Shown in pieces: positions 1 through 11,490 of a DNA stretch of 64,000 nt. Source of the stretch: Cenococcum geophilum 1.58 (Eukaryota; Ascomycota; Dothideomycetes; Gloniales; Gloniaceae); the NCBI GenBank assembly GCA_001692895.1, contig KV748264.1:62001-126000 (forward strand), read 5' to 3'. The stretch's first letter is position 1, and the number at the start of each line of letters is the position of its first letter. The position numbers were made by a program, and so were the translations under genes. The notes beneath the pieces are model-generated. The model searched no databases. It saw only the letters and a list, made by a program, of their open reading frames with translations, and was not told the origin of the DNA.

Positions 1-660
1 AAATCTAGTAGATTCTATAGTGCGGTAGAAAGCAGTAGAGGGTAGTAAAAAGAGTATCCCTATATTATATCTAAAAAAGTAGAATCTAGTAGATTCTATA
101 GTGCGGTAGATAAAAGTAGAAAATAGTAAAAAGGGTATTCCTATATTATATCTAAAGAGGTAAAGTATAGTGGATTTTATAGTATAGTAGAGGGTAGTAA
201 AAAGCAATAAAAAGCGCACTATCCCCTTACGTCCGAAGATGTAGAACATAGTAGATTTTACGGTATAGTAGATGCTAGTAAAGAGTAATAGAAAGTAAAT
301 TATCCTTTTACCTCTATGGATATAGAATATAGTAGATCCTACGGTATGGTAGATGCTAGTAAAAAGTAATAGAAAGTAAATTATCCTTCTATATCTAGGA
401 ATATAGAATATAGTAGATTCTACGGTCTAGTAGATACTAGTAAAGAGTAATAGAAAGTGGATTATCCTCTTACCTCTAGGGATATGGAATATAGTAGATT
501 TTATAGTTTAGTAAATGCTAGTAAAAAGTAATAAAAAGTGGATTATCCTCCTATCTCTATAGATATAGAATATAGTGGATTTACGGTATAGTAGATGCTA
601 GTAGATGCTAGTAAATTAGGTATTACTATTCTACCTCTAAGAATATAGAATATAGCAACT
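1..660. repeat. AT-rich minisatellite, unit about 80 bp
   Basis: About seven degenerate units carry the phrases tagtagattctacggt and gctagtaaaaagtaatag followed by a tatcctyctayctctagg block. Unit starts near 248, 330, 411 and 492 give a period of about 81 bp. The wording resembles the subterminal repeats of the Plavaka-type element at 5226-5520 and 9400-10050, so this may be the repeat-rich end of another such element that begins outside the window. No coding potential is seen. Confidence 0.7.
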
Positions 661-689
661 TTTATAGCATAGTAGACATAAGCAAAAAG

Positions 690-3280
690 TTTTTTAATAA
701 AATCCGCATCTAAATATAGAACTTAACCGCTTGGACTAAACTGTAATAATAGTTCCGCTAAGCAGTAGTCCTAATATTAGGAGTAATTTATTAATAATAA
801 GATAGACGCTACTTTTTTATTCGTCCTCTACCTTTATATATATAAATAGGACTTAGGCCTAGCTTAACTATCTAAACCTAAATAAGACTTTTACTATTAT
901 ATCGCTAATAGTAGCTATACCAGCGTTTGAATAATCTTATCTTCTTATAACGTTTAGTAGCTTTTTCCTTCCTTATATCTGTAGCCTAAGCCCTTTTAAC
1001 CGAGTACTCCTTTTCCTTAATCCTATTAACAAAAATAGCCGTATTCTCTTTATCGTTAGCATTTTAAGGCTGCATAATATTAGCAATTAATTCTCTTAAC
1101 TTAGCCTTATTGCTAAGCATAGCCTCTAATAGCATGCCCTTATTAATAAGGCGCTGTATAAATACTTTACGGTATTATCCTAGACAATGGTTAGCTTTAT
1201 AGCTTAGAGTTTATATATTAGTAAGGGCTAAGTCTTAAAAAGTATAACTTATTTATCTTAATATAAAGTATAGCTAGTCTTAAGTAATCCTATTATCCTA
1301 ATAATAATATCTATATAGGACGGAATAATATAAATAGGTTTGCCCTTTCTATTATAGGATAATATCTCTTAGTGGCTGTGAATAATTATCTGCCGTGGCT
1401 TTGCCCTTAGGTGAGACCCATATAGTGTAATACTAAAATCCAAATAGGCCTTTCGCAGTCATTTATATACGATTAATATGTATATAGGAAGACAGACATA
1501 ATATTAATTTTTTCTATATTACGCATTTTGGAGTCCTTATCTATAGGGTTTACCCTAATTTCCTAGTTAAGTTTGCGGATCTCTTTTATAAATCCGTTAA
1601 TGTAATGGAGCTTTATGCTGGTTTTTTATAATATATCGATACTTCTTTAAACTAGTAAGCTACGGCAGTTACTATAAAGCCAGCCCTTCTTAGTTAAGTT
1701 ATTAAGGTTCCAGCCTCCATTAAAATTTGAAAGTTAGCTTAATTTTAGCTAGAGCTGGGAAACTAATATTATAGCGCTTTGAAGCGACCTGGAGCCTACC
1801 TAATTAGACAAACCTAGCCTAAGTAGCTTTATCCCCATCCTCATTTCCACCTTTTATATTTTAATCGCAGTACTAACCAGAGATTTTTAATAAAGGCTGC
1901 GATATTATTAACGATCTTAGCTTACAGAACCGGGTTAGATAGGATGCAGTTTACACTACTATTGTAGTGAAGTAGTAGCAGCTTAATAAATGGCATCCTA
2001 TCTAGCCAAAGGGGATCCGTAGTCTATGGAATTATAATAGCCTTAAAGATCTAACTAAATTTGTTAACAGAAGCCTAGACCTTTTTTAGTTATATATTTT
2101 TTAAACTAAACTCCTTCGCCTTTACCATCTAGTGTTTCTAAATAGTGTTAAACGTGGACTAGATGGATTTACTATTTAAGTCTAAGCAAAGGTTATAAGT
2201 AGCTTAAATTTATTTAGGAGGGTTATTCTTCTTCTCTTATATCTATTGCAGAAATATAATGTATAGAGCTAAGTTAGTTAGACCTTTTTTAAACGGAGTT
2301 CCGGATATAGCCTATACTATTAGTTGTCCGCGAAGCCTATAAAGAGTAGTCTTAATAAAATAAGACTTTCCATTCTTAGTTAATTAAAATTTATTAATAA
2401 CTACTATTACCTAACAATGGTTAGGTCTAGCATAATTAATGTTTTAATCTCGACTTTCTAACTTTTAGGCCGTTTAAACTTTCTCTAATCTTATGGAAAT
2501 GCTTAACCATATTAATAACCTAGCCTTTAATGGATTTGTATGTGGTTAGAATAATATATTGCGTTTAATTAGAGTGCCCTAAGTAGATATCCTTATCGCC
2601 TTTACAGTAGTAGTTTTTATAGTTCTTAGCTTAGTTATGTTATTTCCGTAACCGGGCCTTTATAGAGGTATATTCTATTAGTAAAATTCTTACTAAATAA
2701 GGCCCTATTAGATTACTGTTAAAGAGACTGCTAAACTCTTCTATCTAATTTAATAGTAGCGGCGTAGGAGCAAAGATAAAACTGGGGCCTAGATGGAACG
2801 GCAGCTTCGCGGTACTGCTGCCTACTTTACACTGGCATTAGATAGGCTAATGCTCTGTAGACGGATAAGGGCTGGGATCCCCATCTGCGCGATACCTGTG
2901 CTATAGCGTATTACCCTTTCTATTATTATTAATGTCGCAGTTATTCTACGCTAGTAGGTAATTAAAGATAATAAAAAGAGGTTTAGAATAGATTTCGCTA
3001 AAGCCTTATTTATTACTAATAACCCTATTATAAAAATCCTAATACTGCGTAAAGTATAAGTAATAGGTAAGACTACGTAGAGATAAAATGCGTACTTAAA
3101 CTGGATAAGCAAAGATAAGTCTAGAATATAATTTTTATCTAGATTTAATTAGTGCGCATTAATAACCAATTTTCTTTTATTAAATTTTCTGTTTTAGTAT
3201 TTTTTGTATTTACTATTTTAAATAGTATGACTGGCAATTAGGTAATAACCTAAAAGTGTAACCTATCTTTACCTTCTTCT
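690..3280 (-). pseudogene. SNF2-type helicase relic
   Basis: Read on minus in stitched frames, this resembles a two-lobed SNF2/DEAD-like ATPase, a family that moves or remodels DNA-bound proteins. In protein order I see a GPSFIFAPTPLLLN stretch (SNF2 'PxLIVxPxSL' motif Ia, near 2770-2720), ILTTYKSI (motif Ib type, near 2540), SGTPFKKGLTNL (motif III, SGTP at 2294-2305), a GTTRLL-like stretch (motif V, near 1300) and a degraded ANHCLG*YRKV (motif VI QAxxRxxRxGQ type, near 1185). Stops interrupt it throughout, mostly where Trp or Gln is expected. The P-loop was not found with confidence. It is probably cargo or a repeated accessory gene inactivated by RIP. A family assignment beyond SNF2-like is not possible by eye. 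Confidence 0.6.
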
Positions 3281-3638
3281 ATATAGCAGTAAGGTTTATA
3301 CATTCTTCTAGAGCAGTAGGCGTATTAAAGGTATTATCCTTTAATTTAGCGGCGTTATTATCCTTCTCTTCCTTATTATCTTTCTCTAGAACGATATTAA
3401 GCTTAGTGTCACGGGCTCTATCTCTAGGTAAAGGGATAGTGGTGCCCTTACGTATTAAGTGCTCTGTAAAAGCTTCTAATAAAGCAGTATTTCTATTAAG
3501 CCTTATAGCTGCTATTTCTTTATTAATAAACGGCCTAGTACTAAGTTTGCCCGCCTGACTATGCCGCACTATATCACTGGTATTGTTGTTATCGCTAGTA
3601 AAGTAATTGGTACCATTAGCTAAAGGTCTTAAAACCAC
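3279..3638 (-). pseudogene. Open segment upstream of the SNF2 relic, 119 codons
   Basis: This is the longest stop-free stretch on minus in the left part of the window, starting MVLRPLANGTNYFTS and ending LEECINLTAI. It is rich in Asn, Lys, Asp and Thr and has no motif I recognise. It lies just upstream, on the same strand, of the SNF2-like motifs, so it may be the N-terminal region of that relic. The stop at 3279 and the low-complexity KDNKEEKDNNAAK segment argue against an independent functional protein. Confidence 0.35.
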
Positions 3639-3639
3639 T

Positions 3640-4860
3640 AAGCGCTTTTCCTACGTAAGGTGTAGGGCTAGTATAACTTTAAAAATAATAGGGTGTTCCC
3701 TTTTATTGTACGCCGCTATTAAGAATTAGGAAATTTAGGGCTATATACTTACCGCTAAATGCAGATCTACCGTTCCCGAGTGCTAAGGTTTCCGGCTTAA
3801 GATTAATGATGCTGTTAGCGCATAGACAAACGAGAAAGTTTATTATATTAAACTATACGAAAGTTACAGGTTTTATAGCACTATTGTGTTAGAATTAATA
3901 ACTTAGCAGATATGCTAACTGCCTACCCATTCTTATATATAGCTATAATTGCATAATATTCGCTATACTTTGGTCGGCTAATAGGGATAAAGGGACTTGG
4001 TTATAGTAGGGTTATAGCTATAAAGTGGTGGCCTAACGCATCTTTCCGTGCTGTAGGCTTGCGTAATAATTGGCGTCTAACGTAAGCGCTTAACTTTAGT
4101 TAGTAAGGTAGGGCCGTAATTAGTGTTATCTAAATTAAGCATTAGTATGTTAAGAAAAGGGTTTAAAAGGTTAACTGGTTCGCGTAAGGGTTAGGGGGAC
4201 AGCGTTGGCAGATTTAATTTCTTAGGCGTTGGTTTAAGGGAACGCCATCCTTAGTCTTAATTTTGGCAGTAGCTTGCTTAATATTAAGTTTAATAAGGCT
4301 ATAGAGAAGGTTAAAGGAGTTAGGGTAATAAGTTAGTATATTAAAAGCTAGTTCCTATTTAGTAATGACCGGTATAAGAATTTATATATACTAACGCTTC
4401 TTAGTTATAGAAGCTTTCGTAGGCCATTATTTATTAGGAAAATAATATATGAAGTATATTACCATATCTGCTTTTAGGGCAAGAAAGTTCTCTAGTTCTC
4501 GTTCTATATCTAGTATCTCTTAGATCTAATTTTTATACCATTCCTTTTTACCTCTTCTATTAGGGGCCTAATAATCCCTTTATTCCGCGCCCTATTACTT
4601 CTTTAGATCTAATTTAGGGATATAGCTTAGTAGTTCTGGGCCTGTAGTTATAAATGCGAAATAGTTATAAAAACGGCTACGGCTTAAAGGGATAAGTTAG
4701 TAGACCTAATAGGAATAAGTAAGTTAGTTATTAAGTATATACTTATAGGAATAACACGTTGGGGATTCTATATATATACCCCTGCTTAGCTTAATTTAAA
4801 TTACTTTTTTATTAAGATTACGGGATAAGTATAAAGAAGAGAATATTAGATAAGGTATAG
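3640..4860. other. Unassigned degraded sequence
   Basis: Both strands are full of stops. Minus-strand fragments are compatible with a continued N-terminal part of the helicase relic, but no motif is recognised. No repeat structure or RNA gene is seen. Confidence 0.4.
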
Positions 4861-5225
4861 AGCTTAGCAAGCGAAGCAGAAAACCGTTTTATTATTAGAA
4901 TTTAGCAGAATATAGCAGATATAAGGCTAACCTGTACAAAAAATAAAATTAAAAGCTTTAAGCAGATATAAACTCGTGAATTTTATAGGATATTATAAAG
5001 CAAGGTAGATATTAGTGGATAACGGGGTAGAATTTAATAGAAAATATAAGGTTAAGTAAAAACTAACAGAATAAATAGAAATTGTCAGGATATATAGGTA
5101 AGTGTAAAGTATTAGGCACCTAGTATAAACAAATTGGTAAGGCAAAATAAGACGGAAATTGGTTAAAAGCTAATAGGAGCTAGTGGGTGCTATAAAGCTA
5201 GGTGCGATGGAAGCTGGTATAGGAC
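4861..5225. other. Unassigned spacer with an agaatttagcaga motif
   Basis: The stretch near 4891-4922 (agaatttagcagaatatagcag) has the same wording as short stretches at 20401, 37441, 56275 and 60250-60425. Otherwise I see nothing identifiable before the left end of the Plavaka-type element. Confidence 0.35.
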
Positions 5226-5520
5226 TAGTAGAATGTGGTAGAAAATATAATAAGAGATAGAGACTGGTAGAGTACTAATGGAATCTAGTAGAGAATAATA
5301 TAAGAGGTTAAAACGGATAGAGGGTTAGTAAAATCCAGTAGAGAGTAAGATAAGAAGTTAAGACGGGCAGAGCACTTATAGGGTCTAGTAGGAAGTAAAA
5401 TAAGAAATAGAAACTAGTAGAAAGCTAGTAGAATTAGATAGAAAATAGGATAAGGAGTAGAAACTGGTAGGTGCTAGTAGAATCTAGTAGTAAATATAAC
5501 AAGAAGAGGAGACTGGAGGC
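5226..5520 (+). repeat. Left subterminal repeats of the Plavaka-type element
   Basis: Five to six degenerate units of about 50 bp carry aatctagtagagaataatat followed by aagaggttaaaacgg-like text, at about 5281, 5332, 5382, 5431 and 5480. Confidence 0.6.
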
Positions 5521-5577
5521 TACTAGGTAGTGCTTAATAAAAAAGGCGCTATTTAGTAGATTTTAATAGATTATATA

Positions 5578-5756
5578 CTACCCTAGCGCATCCGGTTAAA
5601 AGCGCGTATTAATCTTAGTGATTAAATAACAGAGTTTATACCTTTTAAAGTAATATACACAGCCATTTTAACGTATTTTTACCATTTTTAAGGTATAATC
5701 TACACATTTTAATTAGCGTGATTAATATACGCTTTCTACTAGATGCGCCAGGGTAG
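5578..5756. mobile_element. 179-bp near-palindromic MITE with TA target duplication
   Basis: Left end CTACCCTAGCGCATCC pairs with right end GATGCGCCAGGGTAG. Pairing continues inward through GCGTATTAATC and TTATACCTT-like blocks, so most of the element is one imperfect palindrome. It is flanked by TA at 5576-5577 and 5757-5758. TA duplication suggests Tc1/mariner-type mobilisation. It lies just inside the left subterminal region of the Plavaka-type element and carries no coding sequence. Confidence 0.7.
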
Positions 5757-5759
5757 TAT

Positions 5760-6500
5760 AGTAGGTTATCTTAGCTATAATAATAGCTATTAACCCTTTA
5801 TAGTATATATTAAGGATAGTAAATCCAGAATTAAAAATATATATTACTTTATATTAGGAAGCTATAAATATAGTTTATATATAATTTATATTATTATATA
5901 AAGGGGTTAAGAAGTTAATATATTTTTATTTTAGTAGGGTAGAAAGGTATATATAAGGTATATCCGTGTATAAGATAGCCTAAACGCCTAGCTAAAAAAC
6001 TGCTTCACTAAGACTAGTTTTCTCTATTAAAATACCATCTTATTAATATAAACCGCGGATATAGATAGTGTAGCTTTATTCCTAAGAATAACCAAGGCCT
6101 ATTACTCTATTTACGCCGCTATAAATTATAACCTAAAGCCCAAGCCCAGATTTTACGCGACAACACTAACGCAGACGCGCCTCTGTATGCCTACCTTGAC
6201 CTATAGGCAAAGCCTAATGCAGGGATACACCAATATTTAGCTAGTAGAAGTGGCGAGTTTAAGGGTTTTAGCGCGTCTGGATACTAAAAGGAGTGCATTT
6301 TAGATAATAGGAATAATATACTACGCAGCGGAGACAGCAATCGCACCAGACTACTATCTATATTATTATTGCTATGTGTTAAAACTTTTGAGGAGCGGAT
6401 AAATAAATAAGCCGGTATCCTAATTGCAAGCATTAAGGATTAGGTAGATAAGTAATAAATAGTAACGCTATTCTAGGTAATCCTACTAATCTAAGCCGCA
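5760..6500. other. 5' region of the Plavaka-type element, unassigned
   Basis: A plus-strand reading near 6091-6400 (AYYSIYAAINYNLKPKPRF, then LCMPTLTYRQSLMQGY) has few stops and could be degraded coding sequence, but I do not recognise it. It may be a 5' exon or untranslated region of the transposase. Confidence 0.3.
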
Positions 6501-6504
6501 AACC

Positions 6505-9370
6505 ACCATTTTCATTCCACCCCTTTACTAGTAAATTCGACTATGCCTTTATAGTATAGCTATATAGTATACAAAGTACAAAAGGCGATATTAAGCGGTT
6601 ATTAAATAACACCCGGCTTAACTAACTAACATCCTGCCTTAGTTTTAAATCAGCGGATAATTAGGAGGAGAAGTTATACAAACTACTACTAGGTATAGTT
6701 AACAAAGAATAGACAAAAACTTACTATAAACCTATTATACGTATACAAGGCATCCACCGGCCTTTGTATTACTGCGTATACTAAGATATTATAAAGGCAA
6801 TTAAGTTTCTTATTAGTTATAGACCCTTTAAAGATGCCCTTATATACGCCCTAACAAGAGTATACAATACCTATAATTAAAAGGTCTATAATAAACTATA
6901 CACTACTGATTAATAGTGGGAAACCTAGGCACGGCTACTAGACGGCGCGACTGTTATACTAGTACTACTCGCTATAGACAAAACGCAGCTAATAACGCAT
7001 TACGGCAATAAGTCCTTATAGCCAGTATATATTACTATTAGTAATCTTAATTAAAAAACGTGTAGGAAATAGAACTTACCCGCTAACCTACTACTTAGGT
7101 TTATTCCTAATATAAAGAACATAGACTATAATATTTGGAGTACTTGTTATTATAAAGCTATAAAGGAGATGCTAAAACGTAAGTGCTTAATATATAATAA
7201 GTAGGAACCCCATCTAATAAGTCTTATAGCGCTTAAAAGTCTCTAGTATAGAGGCATTAATATAAAATGTGCAGATAGGAGAATCCGCTAATGTTACCCT
7301 ATTATATACGGAATAATAGCAGACTATAAGGAGCAGGTTCTTATTACCAGTATAAAAAGCCAGCAACACTGTATAATATACTAAGTACCACCCAATAAAC
7401 GCAAAAACCTTTTAGAATGTCACCTGCTTAGGATATATAAGTTAACTAAAAAGCAGATTATAGCCTAATAAGCAAATAACACACCTTAAACGGATCTAGA
7501 TTGGGTGCACCCTGTCACAGCAACTCAGTCAATCAAGGCACGAGCGCCGTTTAGAACGTATGCAAGCCTGTACAATTGGAATGTCTATGGACCCGGATAT
7601 CAAGATGAGGAGCAGAAGAAGGTCGTGGAAAGGACACGTCTATATACATGGAGCCAAGACGTAAGCGAACCCCCCTGACTAGGCCTTATCCAGGTTACGC
7701 GCGTCAGTGCCGTAACACACCCCGTATTGTGCTTTATATAGAAATACGGCCTAATTAATATATATAACGCAATAATAGCAGATATTCTCCATTAACTACT
7801 AAAAGGCATTGTTATACGTCTTATTAAATGGATATAAAAGGTAATAAGTAAAGTTATTCCCGCTAGTAAGAAACAAAAACGTTATAGGAGAACTATTTAA
7901 GACATTTCAGCAGAAAGTTAGATTAATTAGTGTTTTATAAAAATACCTTAATATCCTAGCTTAAAAGTATTTTATAATACTCCATTTAGTTAAATATTAT
8001 AGTAGACTGGCGATGAGTAAAAGTTAATCCTAAAGCAACTAATTCCTGCCCTAGCTCTACTTCTTACTAGTAAGACACCATATACAATACATTTTACTTA
8101 GGCGACACTAGATTTTGTTACTATAGCACAGTACCAAACTTATAATGAAGAGACACTCCGGTATATAGAGTATACGCTATATTAGATTAACAAACTAAAA
8201 GGTATATTTTAAGGTTTCTAACCTAAAATAAGGGATTCGGACGAGGGGTATTTTAACTTCCTAAAGTTTTATACTATAACCCATTTTATAGATCATATCC
8301 GCCAGTTTAGCGCCGCTAACGGTTATAATATATTAAACGGAGAGGCTGCCTATAAGTATGCTATAAAGGCGTATTGGTATTAAACAAATAAATAGAGTAA
8401 TTTCGAGTTATAGATCTGCCTCTATAATACTTGGCGCGTATCTATACTAGTAATAGAGAGTTAGTTATTGCATTATAATTCTAAAACTATATCTACCGCA
8501 GAACGTAGTATGGTACTATAATTAACTAAACTAATACATTATATTGATATGCGATTAACTCCTTAGGGTCTAAAAACGGACTAGTACGCCTATATATCCT
8601 AATACGGTCTCGGTCTTATAAAATAGCGGATAGTAGAGATATTAGCTAATAGTCTTAAGATATCTAATTTTAAGGACGCGCTTGCTGTATTTCTTTGTAA
8701 ATATAGAAGAAAGGTTATCAGCTAAAATTCTACGTAAGCTAATATAGACCGCCGTGACCTAGACCCTTCTTAGATTAGGCTATACTTTATTTAAGTATAC
8801 CCCTCTTTAAAATACTAGAAGCGAACGGGCGTGGATTTAAACAACCTTAACTAAGTAGCTAAGGAAATCGTACACTACGTACTAAATTGGCGAAAGTTAA
8901 GCAATTAAAAGCGCAACTATATATAGGTGTAGGAATATATAGCTAATAATAGAGATAGGAGAGGGAAGACTAGGCCCATAGGTGGAAGAATGGTAGAATA
9001 ACTCCAGGTTATTATTACCATATTAGATTATTCTACTTTAGGGGATAACGGCCTCCCTCTTTAATTTACTAGGGTAATAGTAAACCTTATATAGTACCAA
9101 AACAATAGTAGGCCTTACCCCGTCTATAGTATAACTAAGGTTAAATACTAGTATCTAACTACTGCTAGAAACCCACGCTCCCTAGCTAGTAGTAGATTTT
9201 ACTCTATATAGTCTATACTATAAAGTGCTTATATAGTTCCAGCTAGTTATAGTCACCCTAACCTATTTTATATTAATAACTATATTAACTAAAACCAGTA
9301 TAATACAGTATATTTACTAGATTTCTTAGAAGGAGGGTCTTAAGTTATATTAGTATATTAACAGGCTACT
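6505..9370 (+). pseudogene. Plavaka-family transposase relic
   Basis: The reading is largely one frame (codons starting at positions congruent to 2 modulo 3). Family landmarks in order: PFTSKFDYA (6520), LLAIDKTQLITHYGNKS (family LxASDKTQLTxxxGNKSAWPVY, near 6970), CADRRIR*CYPIIYGIIADY (near 7270-7330), a Cys/His block near 7365-7425, ILH*LLKGIVIRLIKWI (family VDxLHQLLKG, near 7785), DSDEGYFNFLKFYTITHF (near 8235), NGEAAYKYAIKAYW (near 8335) and a C-terminus FYINNYINWNQYNTVYLLDF (near 9270-9330). These are hallmarks of the fungal Plavaka transposase, proposed to be related to CACTA transposases. The catalytic-region Ser in ASDKT reads Ile and Trp codons are stops, so it is dead. A 202-bp insertion sits at 7516. 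Confidence 0.8.
7516..7717. mobile_element. 202-bp little-mutated insertion with 8-bp target duplication
   Basis: The insert lies inside the transposase relic between CACCCTGT (7508-7515) and CACCCCGT (7718-7725), copies that differ by one C/T. Unlike its surroundings it keeps many CA and TG dinucleotides and normal composition, for example cacagcaactcagtcaatc at its left. Its ends (CACAGCAACTCAG; reverse-complement right TGTTACGGCACTGACG) share only weak inverted similarity. A short non-autonomous element with hAT-like duplication length is plausible; a captured host fragment is the alternative. Insert plus duplication is 210 bp, so the reading frame is kept, but it brings a TGA near 7675. 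Confidence 0.55.
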
Positions 9371-9399
9371 ACTAAAAGGCTATTTTTACTATAAGTTTT

Positions 9400-10050
9400 A
9401 ACTATATATTCCGTTTATTATTTTCTATACTACTTTCTACTATCCTACTGCTTTCTACTACTTTCTACTATCCTACTACTTTTCACTGCTTTCTATTATC
9501 CCACTACTTTCCGCTGCTTTCTACTATCCTACTACTTTCCGCTGCTTTCTACTGCTTTTCGCTATCCTACTACTTTCCACTGCTTTCTACTATCCCACTG
9601 CTTTCCACTATCCCACTACTTTCCACTATCCCACTGCTTTCTACTATCCCACTGCTTTCCACTGTCCTACTACTTTCCGCTGCTTTCTACTATTCTACTA
9701 CTTTCTGCTGCTTTCTACTGCTTTCCGCTATCCTACTGCTTTCTACTGCTTTCCACTACTTTCCGCTATCCTACTGCTTTCCACTGCTTTCTACTATCCT
9801 ACTGCTTTCCACTATCCTACTACTTTCCACTGTCCTACTGCTTTCCGCTACTTTTTACTATCCTACTACTTTCCGCTGCTTTTTACTGCTTTCCGCTATC
9901 CTACTGCTTTTTACTACTTTCCACTGCTTTCCACTATCCCACTGCTTTCCACTGCTTTCTACTATCTTACTACTTTCTACTACGTTCTACTATATTCTAT
10001 TGCTTTCTACTATATTCTACTACGTTTTATTACTTTCTACCACATTCCAC
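9400..10050 (-). repeat. Right subterminal minisatellite of the Plavaka-type element
   Basis: More than 25 short units combine ctactatcctactgctttcc and actgctttccactatccc with a 12-13 bp half-unit. On the opposite strand this reads as GTAGTGGAAAGCAGTAGGAT, matching the vocabulary of the left arm in inverted orientation. It retains more C than its neighbours. It is not CRISPR-like: units are contiguous, with no unique spacers. Confidence 0.75.
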
Positions 10051-10059
10051 TACTTTTAA

Positions 10060-11320
10060 TTTTATTATCTTCTAATTAGAGGTCCCGGCCTCCGCTAAAA
10101 TACTTTAATATCTATAATAAGGGCTAGAATATTATTAGCAAAAACGGAGATACTCTACTATAAGTTAATAAGATCTTAGGTCCGTATAGCTTAATAGAGG
10201 AGTATCTAAGCTTTTAGTATAATCTTTTAAGAAGACATGATTAAACCGTTAAGAGAGATAGTAGGTTAAAGCAGACCCTTTTAATTTAACGGAATCTGGA
10301 TATAGTAATAGAGTCGGTATATATAAATAGGTAAGCATACTACAATTTTATAGCAGTCATCCACTAATATCTATAAGGTCTATATTAGCTTAGTAATATT
10401 TTTACCTTAAGGGCTAGCAATCCGCGTAGTATTCTTACTTAGGAGAGTAGGGAAGATAATCCGTTAAGATTAGTTAAAAAGACTAATTGCTAGGTCTCTA
10501 GTTGCTTTAACTCCTAAGACTAATAATTTTCAAATAAAATGTATACTCGCGATAGTGGTAGTAAGGCTATTAGCCGTATTAAAATAAAATCCCCTAGAGG
10601 TTAACTTATTCTCTACTAGACCTAAAGAGATTAATATTAACCTATCTATATTATAGACAATAGTTAAGGAACGAACTAGATTTCGTAAAGCTAGTTGCTA
10701 TACTATATTAGCATTATAAAAGCTAACAAGAGTGCTATAAGTATGCGATGTTTTCTAAATAAGAAGATATTTAACTATTAATAGATTCCTGTTATTAGAA
10801 AACCTTATTTAAGTCTAATAAAATATTAAAGCACTATAATACGTTATAAATAAGCCTTATACGGATCTTAGTTTAATTATAATAATTAAGTATACTTCCT
10901 TAGTTAAGAATGTAAGCATTTTTAAAGACTAGCCCCTTTTTCCATTAAAGCTATTACCTTATGCTATACTTAATATTTATATAAGGAAGATCTCTATGAC
11001 TTAGCTTAACCCTACCACGGATATAAATAATATCTATAGGGGGTGATAGATTTTTTGGAGTTAATTTCCTAGGGAGATTTTCAGTTTTCCGTGCCAAAAA
11101 TTATATTACGTAATAACGTTCGGGGACGTAAGCATATACCCCCTCCCGTAACTACACTATTACTAAATATTCTAGATTTCGCCTCGGAGCTATTTATAAT
11201 AGGTATTCCTAGAAGATATATCAATTTAAAGCTCTAAAATTAAATATTATTAACATTTTATATAGGGGTCGTCGATTAAGCTCCTAGGATAAAGTTTAAT
11301 ACTATACTAAGATTACAACT
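10060..11320. other. Unassigned degraded sequence
   Basis: No family motif was recognised on either strand. Plus-strand fragments near 10190-10460 have moderate open reading but many stops. A GC-richer patch at 11038-11150 (gggggtgatagattttttgg on the left, tataccccctcccg on the right) hints at a small inverted-end element but the match is too weak to call. Confidence 0.3.
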
Positions 11321-11384
11321 TCCTCGTTATGGCTAAGCAATCCTAAAACCCTCCTTCTTCTCCCCTTCCTCCTATTGCTCGGCG

Positions 11385-11490
11385 CTGAGCCTTATTATAT
11401 TGTCGCTAAGCCTTATTATATTATCGCCGAGCCTTATTGCATCGCTAAGTATTATTATATTACCGTTAAGCCTTATTATATTATCGCCGA
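11385..11490 (+). repeat. Tandem repeat, unit about 21 bp
   Basis: About five copies of a unit near GCYRAGCCTTATTATATTRTC; the differences are almost all C/T or G/A transitions, consistent with RIP or deamination. It runs directly into the tRNA-like segment. Confidence 0.65.

Larger units (their letters stand above)
5226..10043 (+). mobile_element. Plavaka-type (CACTA-like) DNA transposon relic
   Basis: The ends are inverted relative to each other: the left reads agtagaatgtggtagaaaat, and the reverse complement of the right reads agtggaatgtggtagaaagt. Long subterminal repeat arrays of the same vocabulary lie inside each end (left 5226-5520, right 9400-10050), a layout typical of CACTA/Plavaka elements, whose transposase binds subterminal repeats. 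A transposase relic fills the middle. Exact termini and target duplication are uncertain because the ends merge into the repeats. Two smaller insertions lie within it, at 5578-5756 and 7516-7717. Confidence 0.7.

Noticed and set aside
690..3280. RecQ-type telomere-linked helicase
   Set aside because: Motif wording (FAPTPLLLN, SGTPFKKGL) fits SNF2, not RecQ; no telomeric TTAGGG tract is present in the window.
9400..10050. Possible CRISPR-like array
   Set aside because: Units are contiguous, degenerate and lack distinct spacers; eukaryotic minisatellite in a transposon end.
11038..11150. Small inverted-end element with ggggg/ccccc termini
   Set aside because: Only five to six bases pair at the ends and no duplication was found.
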